Source: Bacteroidia bacterium
GTDB taxonomy: Bacteria > Bacteroidota > Bacteroidia > Flavobacteriales > Schleiferiaceae
DNA: 42,732 bases
Assembly (NCBI GenBank): GCA_030427785.1
Contig: JAUICR010000003.1
Coordinates: forward strand, 1 to 42,732
Reading direction: 5' to 3'
Shown here in pieces: positions 1 to 7,930 of the stretch (position 1 is the stretch's first letter; the number at the start of each line of letters is the position of its first letter). The notes below the pieces were generated by a model. The model searched no databases. It saw nothing but the letters and a program-made list of their open reading frames with translations, and was not told where the DNA came from. Made by a program: the position numbers and the translations under genes.

Positions 1-304
1 GGACGGTATCAATAATGAGGTCAAAACGCCCCATAGCTTTTTCCATTTGAGATTCATCTGTAGATATAATGACTTCATGTGCGCCTAATGCTTTAGCATC
101 TTCAATTTTATTGGTAACCGAGTTTTCTACCTCACTAGGCGAAGCACCCGGGTATACCGTAGTAATAGATACTACAGGCGAACTTATTTCTGGTATCAGC
201 TCATAGTTGAGTTTTGTATAACTAAAAGCTCCTAAACCTAGTAGTATGGTAAATATCACTACCACCATAGTAGGTCGTTTTATGGATGTCTTTACTATCT
301 TCAT
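1..304 (-). CDS. RND efflux pump N-terminus, chimeric with alcohol dehydrogenase sequence (partial, runs off left edge)
   Basis: The reading frame starts at the ATG at 304-302 and stays open to the window edge (101 codons). Residues 1-70 are a typical AcrB/MexB-class RND inner-membrane pump start: a basic N-terminus, one transmembrane helix (about residues 12-29), then the porter-domain opening with YPGASPSEVE and KIEDA. From residue 71 the sequence no longer looks like RND, where LSSL(E/D)G-type sequence should follow. It reads KALGAHEVIIS and then FDLIIDTV, which fits the NADP-binding domain of zinc alcohol dehydrogenases of the YahK/cinnamyl-alcohol type. The switch falls at KIEDA (95-109), a word both families use. 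ATGA overlap with the upstream membrane fusion gene supports the RND start. Whether the join is real or an assembly error is discussed in the findings. Confidence 0.8.
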   Translation of the reverse strand, partial: MKIVKTSIKRPTMVVVIFTILLGLGAFSYTKLNYELIPEISSPVVSITTVYPGASPSEVENSVTNKIEDAKALGAHEVIISTDESQMEKAMGRFDLIIDTV

Positions 305-1416
305 TTAGAAACCTTTGAAGTGTTGATATTTGTATCTATATCGTGTGACATCAGGCTTTTTTTTTGAAGAGAATATACCGTTGTTCCTTCCTTAAGATTT
401 GTTTGGCCATTTATTACTACCATATCTCCTTCCTTTAGTCCTTGTACTACCACCATTTTATCTTCAAGTATCTCTCCTATTTCTATAGACGCTAGGTGAG
501 CTTTATTATCTACCACTATATACACTTGCGGGTTTTTAACACTACCTACTAGTGCTTCCCTACTTATGAAAAGCTGTTCCACATTATTTTTGAATGAAAA
601 TTTTACTTTACCAAACATTCCTGCCCTCAAGGGTTTAGTAGGACTATTTTTTAGTTTTATCTCTACTTCGTACTTCTTGCTATTATCTGCCTTTACTGCT
701 ATGGCCGATACGGTGCCTAGGTATTTTTCGCCAGGATAAACGTCTGAACTAATTTCTACTATATCGTTTTCTTTTATCCGAAGAATATTTTCGGCTGTAA
801 GTTTTACACTAAGTTTCAGTTCTGAAACATCCACTATGTCATATAGTTTAGCCTGTTTTGCCAAGTTTGCTCCCTCTTGAAAATAGTCTTCATTTATAGT
901 GCCGCTAGCGGTGGCTTTAATAAAAGACTCATCGTACATCTTTTTGGTGGCTACCAATCGAGACTTTGCATTGGTGTAAGCAATTTTCACTTCATCCAAT
1001 TGGCGAGTTGTAACTGCTTCCTTTTCGGCAAGGTTCTCAAACCTTGCTAAATCCAATTCTAGTCGTTCGTAGTTTGCTTTGGCTGCATCATAATCTGCTT
1101 TAAGGCTGCTATTTTCAACCATTGCCAGAAGATCTCCTTTTTTGACTACCTCTCCTTTATTAATATATTTTTTGGTAACCAAACCCTCGGTTTGCGAAAG
1201 CATTGTCAAATCAGTAATTGCTTCTAAACTGCCAAGTGCCTGCACATTTCCTTCGTACACTTGTAGCGTGGCAGGAAGCATTTCTACCGGTATTTGCTCA
1301 CTTACTTTATTTGCTAAACTGGCTGTTTCTGCCATCTCACTTTTGTTACTCGATAGTTTAAATCCTATCAGAAGTAGAGCTACAATTACTACAGCCCCTG
1401 TGGTTATTTTTTTCAT
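301..1416 (-). CDS. RND efflux periplasmic adaptor (membrane fusion protein, HlyD/AcrA family)
   Basis: A 371-residue periplasmic adaptor that would bridge the inner-membrane RND pump and a TolC-type outer-membrane channel. The N-terminus has a signal or anchor helix (residues 5-20). A lipoyl-like half motif near residues 78-102 (KKYINKGEVVKKGDLLAMVE) leads into an alpha-hairpin rich in Ala, Leu and Glu (about 105-160), followed by the second lipoyl half and a beta-barrel domain with RAGMFGKVKFSF near 265. The length is normal for the family. Its stop overlaps the RND start by four bases (ATGA), so the two are translationally coupled. It lies 35 bases after the TolC-like gene in the same operon. 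Exported substrate cannot be read from the sequence. Confidence 0.93.
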   Translation of the reverse strand: MKKITTGAVVIVALLLIGFKLSSNKSEMAETASLANKVSEQIPVEMLPATLQVYEGNVQALGSLEAITDLTMLSQTEGLVTKKYINKGEVVKKGDLLAMVENSSLKADYDAAKANYERLELDLARFENLAEKEAVTTRQLDEVKIAYTNAKSRLVATKKMYDESFIKATASGTINEDYFQEGANLAKQAKLYDIVDVSELKLSVKLTAENILRIKENDIVEISSDVYPGEKYLGTVSAIAVKADNSKKYEVEIKLKNSPTKPLRAGMFGKVKFSFKNNVEQLFISREALVGSVKNPQVYIVVDNKAHLASIEIGEILEDKMVVVQGLKEGDMVVINGQTNLKEGTTVYSLQKKSLMSHDIDTNINTSKVSK

Positions 1417-1451
1417 CTTTTCTATTAAAATTGATCTATGTATGTGGTTGT

Positions 1452-2792
1452 TTATTTTGCCAATTGTTGCAACTGTCCCTGTGCTCTCAATAAATCTAGC
1501 TCAGCCTGCTTAAACTGCAATACCTGCCGGAAGTAGCTAATTCGTGCCTCTCTCAAAGAAGTTTCAGTTTCTAATAAATCATTAAGAGTAGCTACTTTCT
1601 CCTGGTATAACTCCTGAGTTTGATCATACACTTCTTGGGCTAAATCTCTGTTCTCTCTTTGTGTTTCTACAGATTTTAAACTATTGACCAACTGTGCGGA
1701 GGCATTTTGAAATTCTAGCTCAACGGTTCGATTTAAATTCTTTAAATCCAAGTCAATCTTATAGATATCTATAGTACTTTGTTGTACACGATTTCTGTTT
1801 TGAAAACCTGAAAATATTGGGACACTTAGCCTTACACCTACATTAGTGGTAGGAAACCACACCTCATTATTATCCAGAAAATTAAATTCATTGCGCTGAG
1901 CTGACCAACCATGTGAGGCTACAGCAGTTAGCGAAGGATAAAACATGGCTTGGCTGTTCTTTTTGTTAAGAAAACTAAGATCTCTTTGCTTCTCCAATAC
2001 CTCTATCTGTATAGGTGTTTCCTTTTCATACTCCAATACGCTTAATGACACATCAAGAGTGCCATCCTCAATGACAAAATCAACAGATCTATTCATATCC
2101 ATACCCACTAATAACTTCAAGTAATTTTTAGCCTGGATGTGCGCTGTTCTTAAAGTCTGTAACTGGGTTTCAAGATTTGAAACATTTACCTTGAGTCGGT
2201 TAAACTCAGTTTTAGTCACCAAATTATTTTCGTACTGGTATTTTGTAAGGTTGGCCACTTCTTCCAGCCGTTTTAGGTTGTCTTCAAGGGCTTCAACTTG
2301 TGCATTAAGCTCTAGCACTTTATAGTATCCATTTACTACCTCATATATTACATCTTGCTCAGTGTTTATATTAAGTAGCATGTAAAGTTGCTCAGAATTT
2401 TTAGCAGCCTTTAAGCCAGTTATAAACCGCTGATCAAAGAGCAATTGAGAAGCTTCAAAATTTCCACCCATTGTGAAATCAGTGCCAAACTTGGCTGGAA
2501 TCATTTCGCCAGGTTGCCCAATAATTTCACCTGGTAACAATTGGGTGGCAATATTTGGATAGTAATTAAACTGCCCATTTGCCGATACTTGAGGCAGCCC
2601 AGCCCCCTTCACTTCTTTTACGTAATAATCAGATTGTTTTTGATCTAAAATAGCCTGCTGTATACTTATGCTGTTTTCTAAGGCAAAGGCTATGGTCTGT
2701 TTTAAATTAAACTCTTCTATCGCCTGCGACTTAAGCTGAATAGAGCCAAAAAAGGTGATCACTATAAATGTACACCTGAACATTTTATTCAT
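1452..2792 (-). CDS. TolC-family outer membrane efflux protein
   Basis: A 446-residue outer-membrane channel subunit, first gene of the efflux operon. It has an N-terminal signal peptide ending near SQA (residues 20-25), then two repeats of the outer-membrane efflux protein family. The repeats show long heptad-rich helices (ALEDNLKRLEEVANLTKYQY near 160-180, and QAELDLLRAQGQL at the end) and the characteristic VPIFSGFQNRNRV segment around residue 325-340. The ATG at 2792 is 35 bases downstream of an inverted repeat matching the one in front of the divergent-side regulator, so it is probably repressed by that regulator. In Bacteroidota such three-gene operons commonly export lipophilic compounds, dyes or drugs; the substrate here is unknown. 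Confidence 0.94.
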   Translation of the reverse strand: MNKMFRCTFIVITFFGSIQLKSQAIEEFNLKQTIAFALENSISIQQAILDQKQSDYYVKEVKGAGLPQVSANGQFNYYPNIATQLLPGEIIGQPGEMIPAKFGTDFTMGGNFEASQLLFDQRFITGLKAAKNSEQLYMLLNINTEQDVIYEVVNGYYKVLELNAQVEALEDNLKRLEEVANLTKYQYENNLVTKTEFNRLKVNVSNLETQLQTLRTAHIQAKNYLKLLVGMDMNRSVDFVIEDGTLDVSLSVLEYEKETPIQIEVLEKQRDLSFLNKKNSQAMFYPSLTAVASHGWSAQRNEFNFLDNNEVWFPTTNVGVRLSVPIFSGFQNRNRVQQSTIDIYKIDLDLKNLNRTVELEFQNASAQLVNSLKSVETQRENRDLAQEVYDQTQELYQEKVATLNDLLETETSLREARISYFRQVLQFKQAELDLLRAQGQLQQLAK

Positions 2793-2826
2793 TTCTTTTT
2801 GTTTGTTTTGTTTATTTGATATTATT

Positions 2827-2848
2827 TAGTTCTGTTATTAAAGAACTA
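2827..2848. promoter_or_regulatory. Putative repressor operator in front of efflux operon
   Basis: Inverted repeat TAGTTC-N10-GAACTA located 35 bases upstream of the TolC-like start and just after the end of the regulator gene. The same half-sites with the same 10-base spacer recur at 3371-3400 in front of the regulator itself. The match between both sites is seen directly; the assignment to the GbsR/MarR-like protein is inference from position. Confidence 0.7.
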
Positions 2849-2863
2849 TTTAGATAAAAAAAT

Positions 2864-3325
2864 TTATCGTCTACTTTCCTCCCACTTTGCGTATACTTTA
2901 GGCATCTCGGTTATTAAATAACGAAGAAAATGTACTACCTCTGATAAACTATTATTGAAATCTACCGTATTTCCAGGTCTTTGGTTGAGCACCTCCTCTA
3001 GCATATCCGCTACCAAGTCAAGTCCCTTATAGTTTTGCTTAACTTGATCTTCCCAGTAAATAACATTACTTCTAAAATACCGCTTTCTATCACCTGGTTT
3101 AGTTATATAATCTATCTTATTTGCAGAGAGCAAGCTATTAATAGCACTACTAGCGGCACTTTTACTGAGAGACAAAGCCTCTCTAATCTCATCAAAAGTA
3201 AGCTCGGTAATGGGCGAAACCAATAATAAGGACATAACGCGAGAAGGAGCCGGTGCCATCCCACTTTTCTCATGCATTACCCCTAATTTCTCAATTAGAA
3301 TTTTATGCGCTTCTGTTAATTCCAT
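2864..3325 (-). CDS. GbsR/MarR-type winged-helix transcriptional regulator
   Basis: A 153-residue DNA-binding protein. The central winged helix-turn-helix (about residues 40-95) contains PAPSRVMSLLLVSP, LTFDEIREALSLSKSAASSA and a wing around KPGDRKRYF, the pattern of GbsR-like members of the MarR superfamily. I chose the ATG at 3325. The frame is open upstream to a TTG at 3358, but a TATATTTG promoter element at 3363-3356 on this strand overlaps that TTG, which makes the upstream start unlikely. It sits directly upstream of the efflux operon in the same orientation, and paired inverted repeats in front of both genes suggest it represses itself and the efflux genes. The inducing ligand is unknown. 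Confidence 0.88.
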   Translation of the reverse strand: MELTEAHKILIEKLGVMHEKSGMAPAPSRVMSLLLVSPITELTFDEIREALSLSKSAASSAINSLLSANKIDYITKPGDRKRYFRSNVIYWEDQVKQNYKGLDLVADMLEEVLNQRPGNTVDFNNSLSEVVHFLRYLITEMPKVYAKWEESRR

Positions 3326-3355
3326 GTTACTATCATTTTTACTATTTCGACTCGG

Positions 3356-3363
3356 CAAATATA
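3356..3363 (-). promoter_or_regulatory. -7 promoter element of the GbsR-like regulator
   Basis: Reads TATATTTG on the minus strand, an exact match to the Bacteroidota -7 consensus TAnnTTTG, about 30 bases upstream of the chosen ATG. The 3371-3400 palindrome covers the region where the -33 element would lie, as expected for autorepression. Confidence 0.6.
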
Positions 3364-3370
3364 ATCAGTA

Positions 3371-3400
3371 TTTTTAGTTCTGCTAATATTGAACTAAAAA
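3371..3400. promoter_or_regulatory. Putative autoregulatory operator of the GbsR-like regulator
   Basis: Perfect inverted repeat with 10-base arms: TTTTTAGTTC, spacer TGCTAATATT, GAACTAAAAA. The core TAGTTC-N10-GAACTA is identical in layout to the site at 2827-2848. It overlaps the expected -33 region of the regulator promoter and lies some 130 bases before the plus-strand secreted protein, so it could also touch that gene. Confidence 0.75.
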
Positions 3401-3454
3401 AGATTAGAGTTTCGTTTGTCCTGCCGCTTACAATATAAGGAGTTAAAAAACTCT

Positions 3455-3462
3455 TACATTTG
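3455..3462 (+). promoter_or_regulatory. -7 promoter element before the NHL-like secreted protein
   Basis: TACATTTG matches TAnnTTTG exactly, 70 bases upstream of the ATG at 3533. No clear -33 TTTG is seen at the right distance, so this is a tentative call. Confidence 0.4.
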
Positions 3463-3532
3463 CTACCTTAATTATGATTATTGTCATAATTTTTCTTCCT
3501 ATAGTTTAACCCCTTTTTTTATTTCCACATCT

Positions 3533-4897
3533 ATGAAAAAATTGATAACCCTTGTTTTAATTGGCACTTGTACTCTTTCGCATAGCCAATCACTAGACGC
3601 CTATATCAATGATTCTACCGCTAATACTTTTGTGAGAATCAATACCCTTGGCACCAACGGTGTGTTCAAGCCCAATGACTTAGACTTCAACTTAAACGAA
3701 ACAAACTCGAGCATGGAGCTATGGGTAGTAAATGAAGGTAACGTAAATAGTGGTGGAAGCACGGTTACATTTTTAAATGCAGGTGAAGCCAATCAAACAC
3801 ACATGATAAGAAAGGATGGCAATGCCTGGCATTTCATGGCTATGCCATCTGCCATTGCTTTTAATGAAGTGGGCGATTGGGCCAATTCTGCAGATATATA
3901 TAGTGCCAACCGCAGTTCAGTGCCTTTTACAGGACCATCGCTATGGTCAAGCGACATGAGCATATATGGCGTAATTGGCAACCCTCCTACTTCTCAGTCT
4001 AATGGTAGCCATTTAGATATGCTACATCAAAGTCCTTATGGGATGGGAATTGCAAGTGATACGATGAACATTTTTTGGCTTTTTGATGGCCACAATTCTA
4101 CTATTGTAAAGTATGACTTTGTACAAGACCACGGCCCAGGAAACGATTACCACGGTGATGGAAAAGTGCATTATTATAATGACGTAAACGTATCGCGTAT
4201 TGCAGGTCTACCTTCTCATTTGGTGTTGGACCAATCCGATAAAATGCTATATATATGTGATAATGGTAATAGCCGAATTCTACGATTGGACTCAAGATCG
4301 GGTACCAAGAAAGCCGATATGAACTTTAACCTTGAGTTTCTAGCCGAAAGATGGGAAATGAAGGACGCTGTGGTTGATACCTTAAATACTAACCTTGTTC
4401 GCCCATGTGGTATAGATGTATATGGAGACAGAATGGTAGTAAGCGAGAACTTATCTGGCCATATTGTGATTTATGATATTTCAAATACTCCTAATATCAC
4501 AGAAATAGGGCGCATAAAAGTACCACACCTTCCTCATGACATTAGAGGTGTAAAAGTAGGCCCAAAAGGAAGAATCTGGTATGTAAATTACGATGATAAT
4601 GGTGTATACTACATCGCAAATTCGGGTGTACTTTCTCTTGATAATCCTACCAATGATGAAACATTTGCTATTTACCCTAACCCCGGAAAAGGTAGTTTTA
4701 GTTTATCCATTCGCGATGATTTTAAAGGTTCAATCAACGTCCTTGACATTTCAGGAAAAACTATCTATAGAGCCGCAACCAGCAATACTCAAAGAACATT
4801 TGACGTATCGTCAATAGATGCTGGTATGTATTGGATTCAACTAGTAGATGACAAGGGTCGCTTTGTAAGTAGCCAAAAATGGATAAATCTTAACTAA
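3533..4897 (+). CDS. Secreted NHL/beta-propeller-like protein with T9SS sorting domain
   Basis: A 454-residue exported protein of unknown function. The open frame extends upstream to 3416, but the signal peptide starts at the ATG at 3533 (MKKLITLVLIG, cleaved near SHSQ), so that start is used. The middle contains several propeller-blade-like strands, for example HLVLDQSDKMLYICDNGNSR, GIDVYGDRMVVSENLSGHIV and VKVGPKGRIWYVNYDDNGVY, resembling NHL or SMP-30-type repeats. The last 75 residues form a type A T9SS C-terminal domain with FAIYPNPGKGSF, so the protein should cross the outer membrane by the type IX system and end up on the surface or released. A strong hairpin terminator follows directly. 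Confidence 0.85.
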   Translation: MKKLITLVLIGTCTLSHSQSLDAYINDSTANTFVRINTLGTNGVFKPNDLDFNLNETNSSMELWVVNEGNVNSGGSTVTFLNAGEANQTHMIRKDGNAWHFMAMPSAIAFNEVGDWANSADIYSANRSSVPFTGPSLWSSDMSIYGVIGNPPTSQSNGSHLDMLHQSPYGMGIASDTMNIFWLFDGHNSTIVKYDFVQDHGPGNDYHGDGKVHYYNDVNVSRIAGLPSHLVLDQSDKMLYICDNGNSRILRLDSRSGTKKADMNFNLEFLAERWEMKDAVVDTLNTNLVRPCGIDVYGDRMVVSENLSGHIVIYDISNTPNITEIGRIKVPHLPHDIRGVKVGPKGRIWYVNYDDNGVYYIANSGVLSLDNPTNDETFAIYPNPGKGSFSLSIRDDFKGSINVLDISGKTIYRAATSNTQRTFDVSSIDAGMYWIQLVDDKGRFVSSQKWINLN

Positions 4898-4916
4898 GGA
4901 TTTATTCAAGTTTAAT

Positions 4917-4962
4917 AAAAAGACAAAGCCCGAATTCTTCAGAATTCGGGCTTTGTCTTTTT
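4917..4962. terminator. Bidirectional rho-independent terminator
   Basis: A perfect 21-base-pair stem with a TTCA loop: the left arm starts AAAAAGACAAAGCCCG and the right arm ends CGGGCTTTGTCTTTTT. It has an A-run on one side and a T-run on the other, so it can terminate both the plus-strand secreted protein gene and the converging TonB receptor operon. Confidence 0.93.
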
Positions 4963-4975
4963 ACAACTCACCGTT

Positions 4976-6976
4976 TTAATATTCAACCTTTAGGCTAAGG
5001 ATAATATTTCTACCCAGGCTAGGTATTCCTCCCCAATTTAGATGATCGCGATAATAGGTATCAAATACGTTATTACATGCTACATCCAAGCTCATAGCTA
5101 CTTTTTTCAGTTGCTGCTTAACACCTACCGATAAATCGATAAGGGCGTACCCGGGAGTATATTGATCGCCATAATCTGCATTATACTTATTTTGCTCAGC
5201 AGCCATTCTTGTTTGTACACCTGCATTAAACTTTTTTAGCATATAGCCAATTCTTGCCTGACCTTGTAGCGGTGGAATGAGCGGTAAATTCATGCTTCCC
5301 TCAGTAGCTCTCACATAATTTGCTTTAGCACTTACTAGCCAGTGTTCATTCATGGTATAATGTCCATTTAACTCAGCTCCATAATAGATGGCATTTGGCA
5401 CATTGTGATACTCACGCACTCCTTTTGCTCCCCACGTCATTGCATCATAATTAGTGTTCAATCCAAAAATATAATCAAAGTACTGCTGTACAAAAACGGT
5501 TGCTCGAAGTGCATATTTTGTATCCTTTTTGTCATAACTAAGTTCTAATGAAAGTAACTTTTCTGCCTCCAAATCTGGATTCCCTAAGTAATCATAACCA
5601 TCTGCCGAATTGAACAAATAAAAGCCATAAAGTTCAGAGGTAGTTGGGGCTCTTTGCCCAAAACTTGCTGCAATACTTGCAGATTGTTTTTTCTTCATCA
5701 TACGTGTAAATGAAGTGCTCAGCTGTGTAGAAACAAATTTTCTTGGACTACTCATGTCGTACCCCATTCCTTCCCATTGCTTTATTCCAAAACTTTCTTT
5801 TATCATAGAGTGCTCAGCATCTACACGCAGTGTGGTATTAATGTGCGACTTTTCAAATTTCCAATGATCAGAAATACCTAAGGCCACAGCATTAAGTCGT
5901 GCATCAGGCCAGGTATACATAAACATTAGCGGTTCTGTATCATTATTAGGATACATTGTCATTTCAGCACTTCTAAAGTTTGTATAATACTCAGCAGTAG
6001 CCTCTACAGCGTGTTTTCCCTTTTTCCAGTCATATCCATTTAGCACTACACCCGAAGTTCTGCTCCACCCAGGCATATCCATATGCATATAGGTGTCATC
6101 ACGCTGGGTATCATCCATTTCATGGTAAATGTCATTGTGATAAACTTTTACTTCAAATCTAGAAAAAGGCCCAAGGTCGTTTGCGCTTGAATAGGTAATA
6201 CCACCAATTACTGCTCTAGCTTGGCTCACATCCATAGGCAATGCGGGATAGCCCACATCTTGTGCTAGATCGTATATAAAATCTAGCTTAATAAATTGAC
6301 TGTTCTTTAGTCTGTACACAGAATTAAAGGCCCAGTTTTGCTTTTGATTTTGAGAGTGATTAACCACTACACCACCACCCGCCTTGTAGTTGGCGTTTTG
6401 GGTATAGGCACCATTTAGTCTCCATGCAATTTTTGAAGAACTGTTTTCCACAAAAAAGGCTGTATTAGTACCGTTGGTGTTTGACATATATTCTTGTACC
6501 AATCCAATGTGCCATGGTTGTTTGGTATCAAACGTTGGCCCCTTCATTTCCAAATTTACACTACCAGCTATACCATTGTTTTCACAGCTCGTTTTGCAGG
6601 CCGAGGCAAGTTCTGCCGTTTTTAAATTATTAGCCACAATGTAAGAAGTAGAAGGATCCATTCTATCTGTACAGGCGCTATAAATTCGCATTCCTCCAAG
6701 CTTTACTTGTACGCGCCCATCGGTTTGTCCTCTATAGCTTATCTCTTGTCCAAATGTTCCTCTCGAAATCAAGGAGATTCCATCAAGCTTTTTAAGCTGT
6801 AGCTCCAAAGTATTTTCATTAATGGATGATTGGATAGAGTGTTCGTTGGTCCAGTTGTCAATTACCACCGCGTCCTCTAGTATCATCATGTCAATTTCCA
6901 CCGTATCGGCTTCGTATTGCTGACCCATTAGAGTACCGGCAACTAGAAAAAACAACAGTGTTGAATTTCTAAGCAT
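4976..6976 (-). CDS. TonB-dependent outer membrane receptor, probable copper/metal uptake
   Basis: A 666-residue TonB-dependent receptor: signal peptide (cleaved near LMGQQ), plug domain about residues 50-165, then a 22-strand barrel ending in LGRNIILSLKVEY with a terminal aromatic residue. It lacks the N-terminal carboxypeptidase-like domain typical of SusC proteins. The plug carries three Cys (102, 127, 131) within SACTDRMDPSTSY and ASACKTSCEN, unusual for a barrel receptor and suited to soft-metal binding. The barrel has several Met-rich stretches (MHMDMPGW, MTMYPN). The upstream genes encode a Met-rich YtkA/FixH-like lipoprotein and a small Cys protein, which points to copper. Metal identity is inference. 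Confidence 0.85.
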   Translation of the reverse strand: MLRNSTLLFFLVAGTLMGQQYEADTVEIDMMILEDAVVIDNWTNEHSIQSSINENTLELQLKKLDGISLISRGTFGQEISYRGQTDGRVQVKLGGMRIYSACTDRMDPSTSYIVANNLKTAELASACKTSCENNGIAGSVNLEMKGPTFDTKQPWHIGLVQEYMSNTNGTNTAFFVENSSSKIAWRLNGAYTQNANYKAGGGVVVNHSQNQKQNWAFNSVYRLKNSQFIKLDFIYDLAQDVGYPALPMDVSQARAVIGGITYSSANDLGPFSRFEVKVYHNDIYHEMDDTQRDDTYMHMDMPGWSRTSGVVLNGYDWKKGKHAVEATAEYYTNFRSAEMTMYPNNDTEPLMFMYTWPDARLNAVALGISDHWKFEKSHINTTLRVDAEHSMIKESFGIKQWEGMGYDMSSPRKFVSTQLSTSFTRMMKKKQSASIAASFGQRAPTTSELYGFYLFNSADGYDYLGNPDLEAEKLLSLELSYDKKDTKYALRATVFVQQYFDYIFGLNTNYDAMTWGAKGVREYHNVPNAIYYGAELNGHYTMNEHWLVSAKANYVRATEGSMNLPLIPPLQGQARIGYMLKKFNAGVQTRMAAEQNKYNADYGDQYTPGYALIDLSVGVKQQLKKVAMSLDVACNNVFDTYYRDHLNWGGIPSLGRNIILSLKVEY

Positions 6977-6996
6977 CTTTATTATTTTGGGAGTTA

Positions 6997-7032
6997 AAAA
7001 ACCAGCGGCTCAATTAGTTGCCGCTGGTTTTT
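6997..7032 (-). terminator. Hairpin terminator or attenuator between lipoprotein and receptor genes
   Basis: A 13-base-pair stem (AAAAACCAGCGGC paired with GCCGCTGGTTTTT) around a 10-base loop. On the minus strand it is followed by a T-run. It lies between two genes of what looks like one operon, with no evident promoter in the 20 bases before the receptor start, so it may act as a partial terminator that lowers receptor expression. Confidence 0.8.
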
Positions 7033-7047
7033 AAAAGAAATTGAGGA

Positions 7048-7881
7048 TTATTTAAGGGTAATATCAAATGCTCCCATATCATCCAGGGTAGCATCTGTAT
7101 TGTCCATTATAGTAACATTTACCTTCCAGTAGCCTGACATGGTAAAGTTTACTTTTCCTTGATACAATCCATCACCCATACTTACAGGGTGTACATTATT
7201 TGGAGAACCATGACCCATCGAAGGCATCTCTGGGTATATTTCTACTTTTAAATCACTTACCGCAGGAAAGCTCATCATGGATGCTCTCTTGTAGATCATT
7301 AGCTCAAAATTATTCAAGCCAATCTCTGGGTTCATGGGTTCTTTAAGCGCTACAAAGTAAACCGTAGATGAATCAACATTTGAAATGAAATTGTACAACT
7401 TTGATTCTGCTTTAGCCATTACAGTAATGCTAAAACTTGCTGTATCCATCTCCCCTTGATTTGACACCATAACATTAAACATCCACGTGCCACCACCGCT
7501 AGGCATAATAAAGGTAGAGGTACCCATATATGCATCCATGGTATTATCATAGGCAGGACTTTCGTAAGGGCAGCTATGCATCATAGTTCCCATATCCATC
7601 ATAGGCATAAAGCTTACCGTGGCACCCTCTATCATTGTATTGGTGGCCGCATCACTTACACGTACTGCAACATAATTGTATCCTACAAAAGGATCTTCAC
7701 TCATGTACAAGCTAACGTTCCAGGTATCATTATTTATTTTTTGTGAGCCTAGCAATGTGTACTCACTGAGAGCATCTTTTGGTGGAGTTGTAGTTACTTC
7801 ATCATCCTTCTCACAAGACATTACAGTAATAGCCATGCTGATAGATAAGGCCATGGCAGCCCATTTATTAAACTTTTTCAT
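7048..7881 (-). CDS. Met/His-rich lipoprotein with YtkA/FixH-like domain
   Basis: A 277-residue lipoprotein. I chose the ATG at 7881, which gives a proper lipoprotein signal ending in TVMSC followed by EKDDE; a GTG lies three codons upstream. The second half matches the YtkA-like/FixH pattern: MPSMGHGSPNNVHPV then GDGLYQGKVNFTMSGYWKVN. The first half has a related module with a Met cluster (MPMMDMGTMMHSCPYESP) and GGTWMFNVMV, so the protein looks like two similar beta-sandwich domains. Met and His clusters of this kind bind Cu(I)/Cu(II) in known periplasmic proteins. Its place between the Cys protein and the TonB receptor suggests a surface or periplasmic metal capture role. Confidence 0.8.
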   Translation of the reverse strand: MKKFNKWAAMALSISMAITVMSCEKDDEVTTTPPKDALSEYTLLGSQKINNDTWNVSLYMSEDPFVGYNYVAVRVSDAATNTMIEGATVSFMPMMDMGTMMHSCPYESPAYDNTMDAYMGTSTFIMPSGGGTWMFNVMVSNQGEMDTASFSITVMAKAESKLYNFISNVDSSTVYFVALKEPMNPEIGLNNFELMIYKRASMMSFPAVSDLKVEIYPEMPSMGHGSPNNVHPVSMGDGLYQGKVNFTMSGYWKVNVTIMDNTDATLDDMGAFDITLK

Positions 7882-7930
7882 TATAAACACTTTTAAATTA
7901 AATCGAAATTTTGAAACTGAGAATTACGAT

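Noticed and set aside
3326..3358. TTG start for the GbsR-like regulator at 3358
   Set aside because: That codon overlaps the TATATTTG promoter element; the ATG at 3325 gives the normal family N-terminus.
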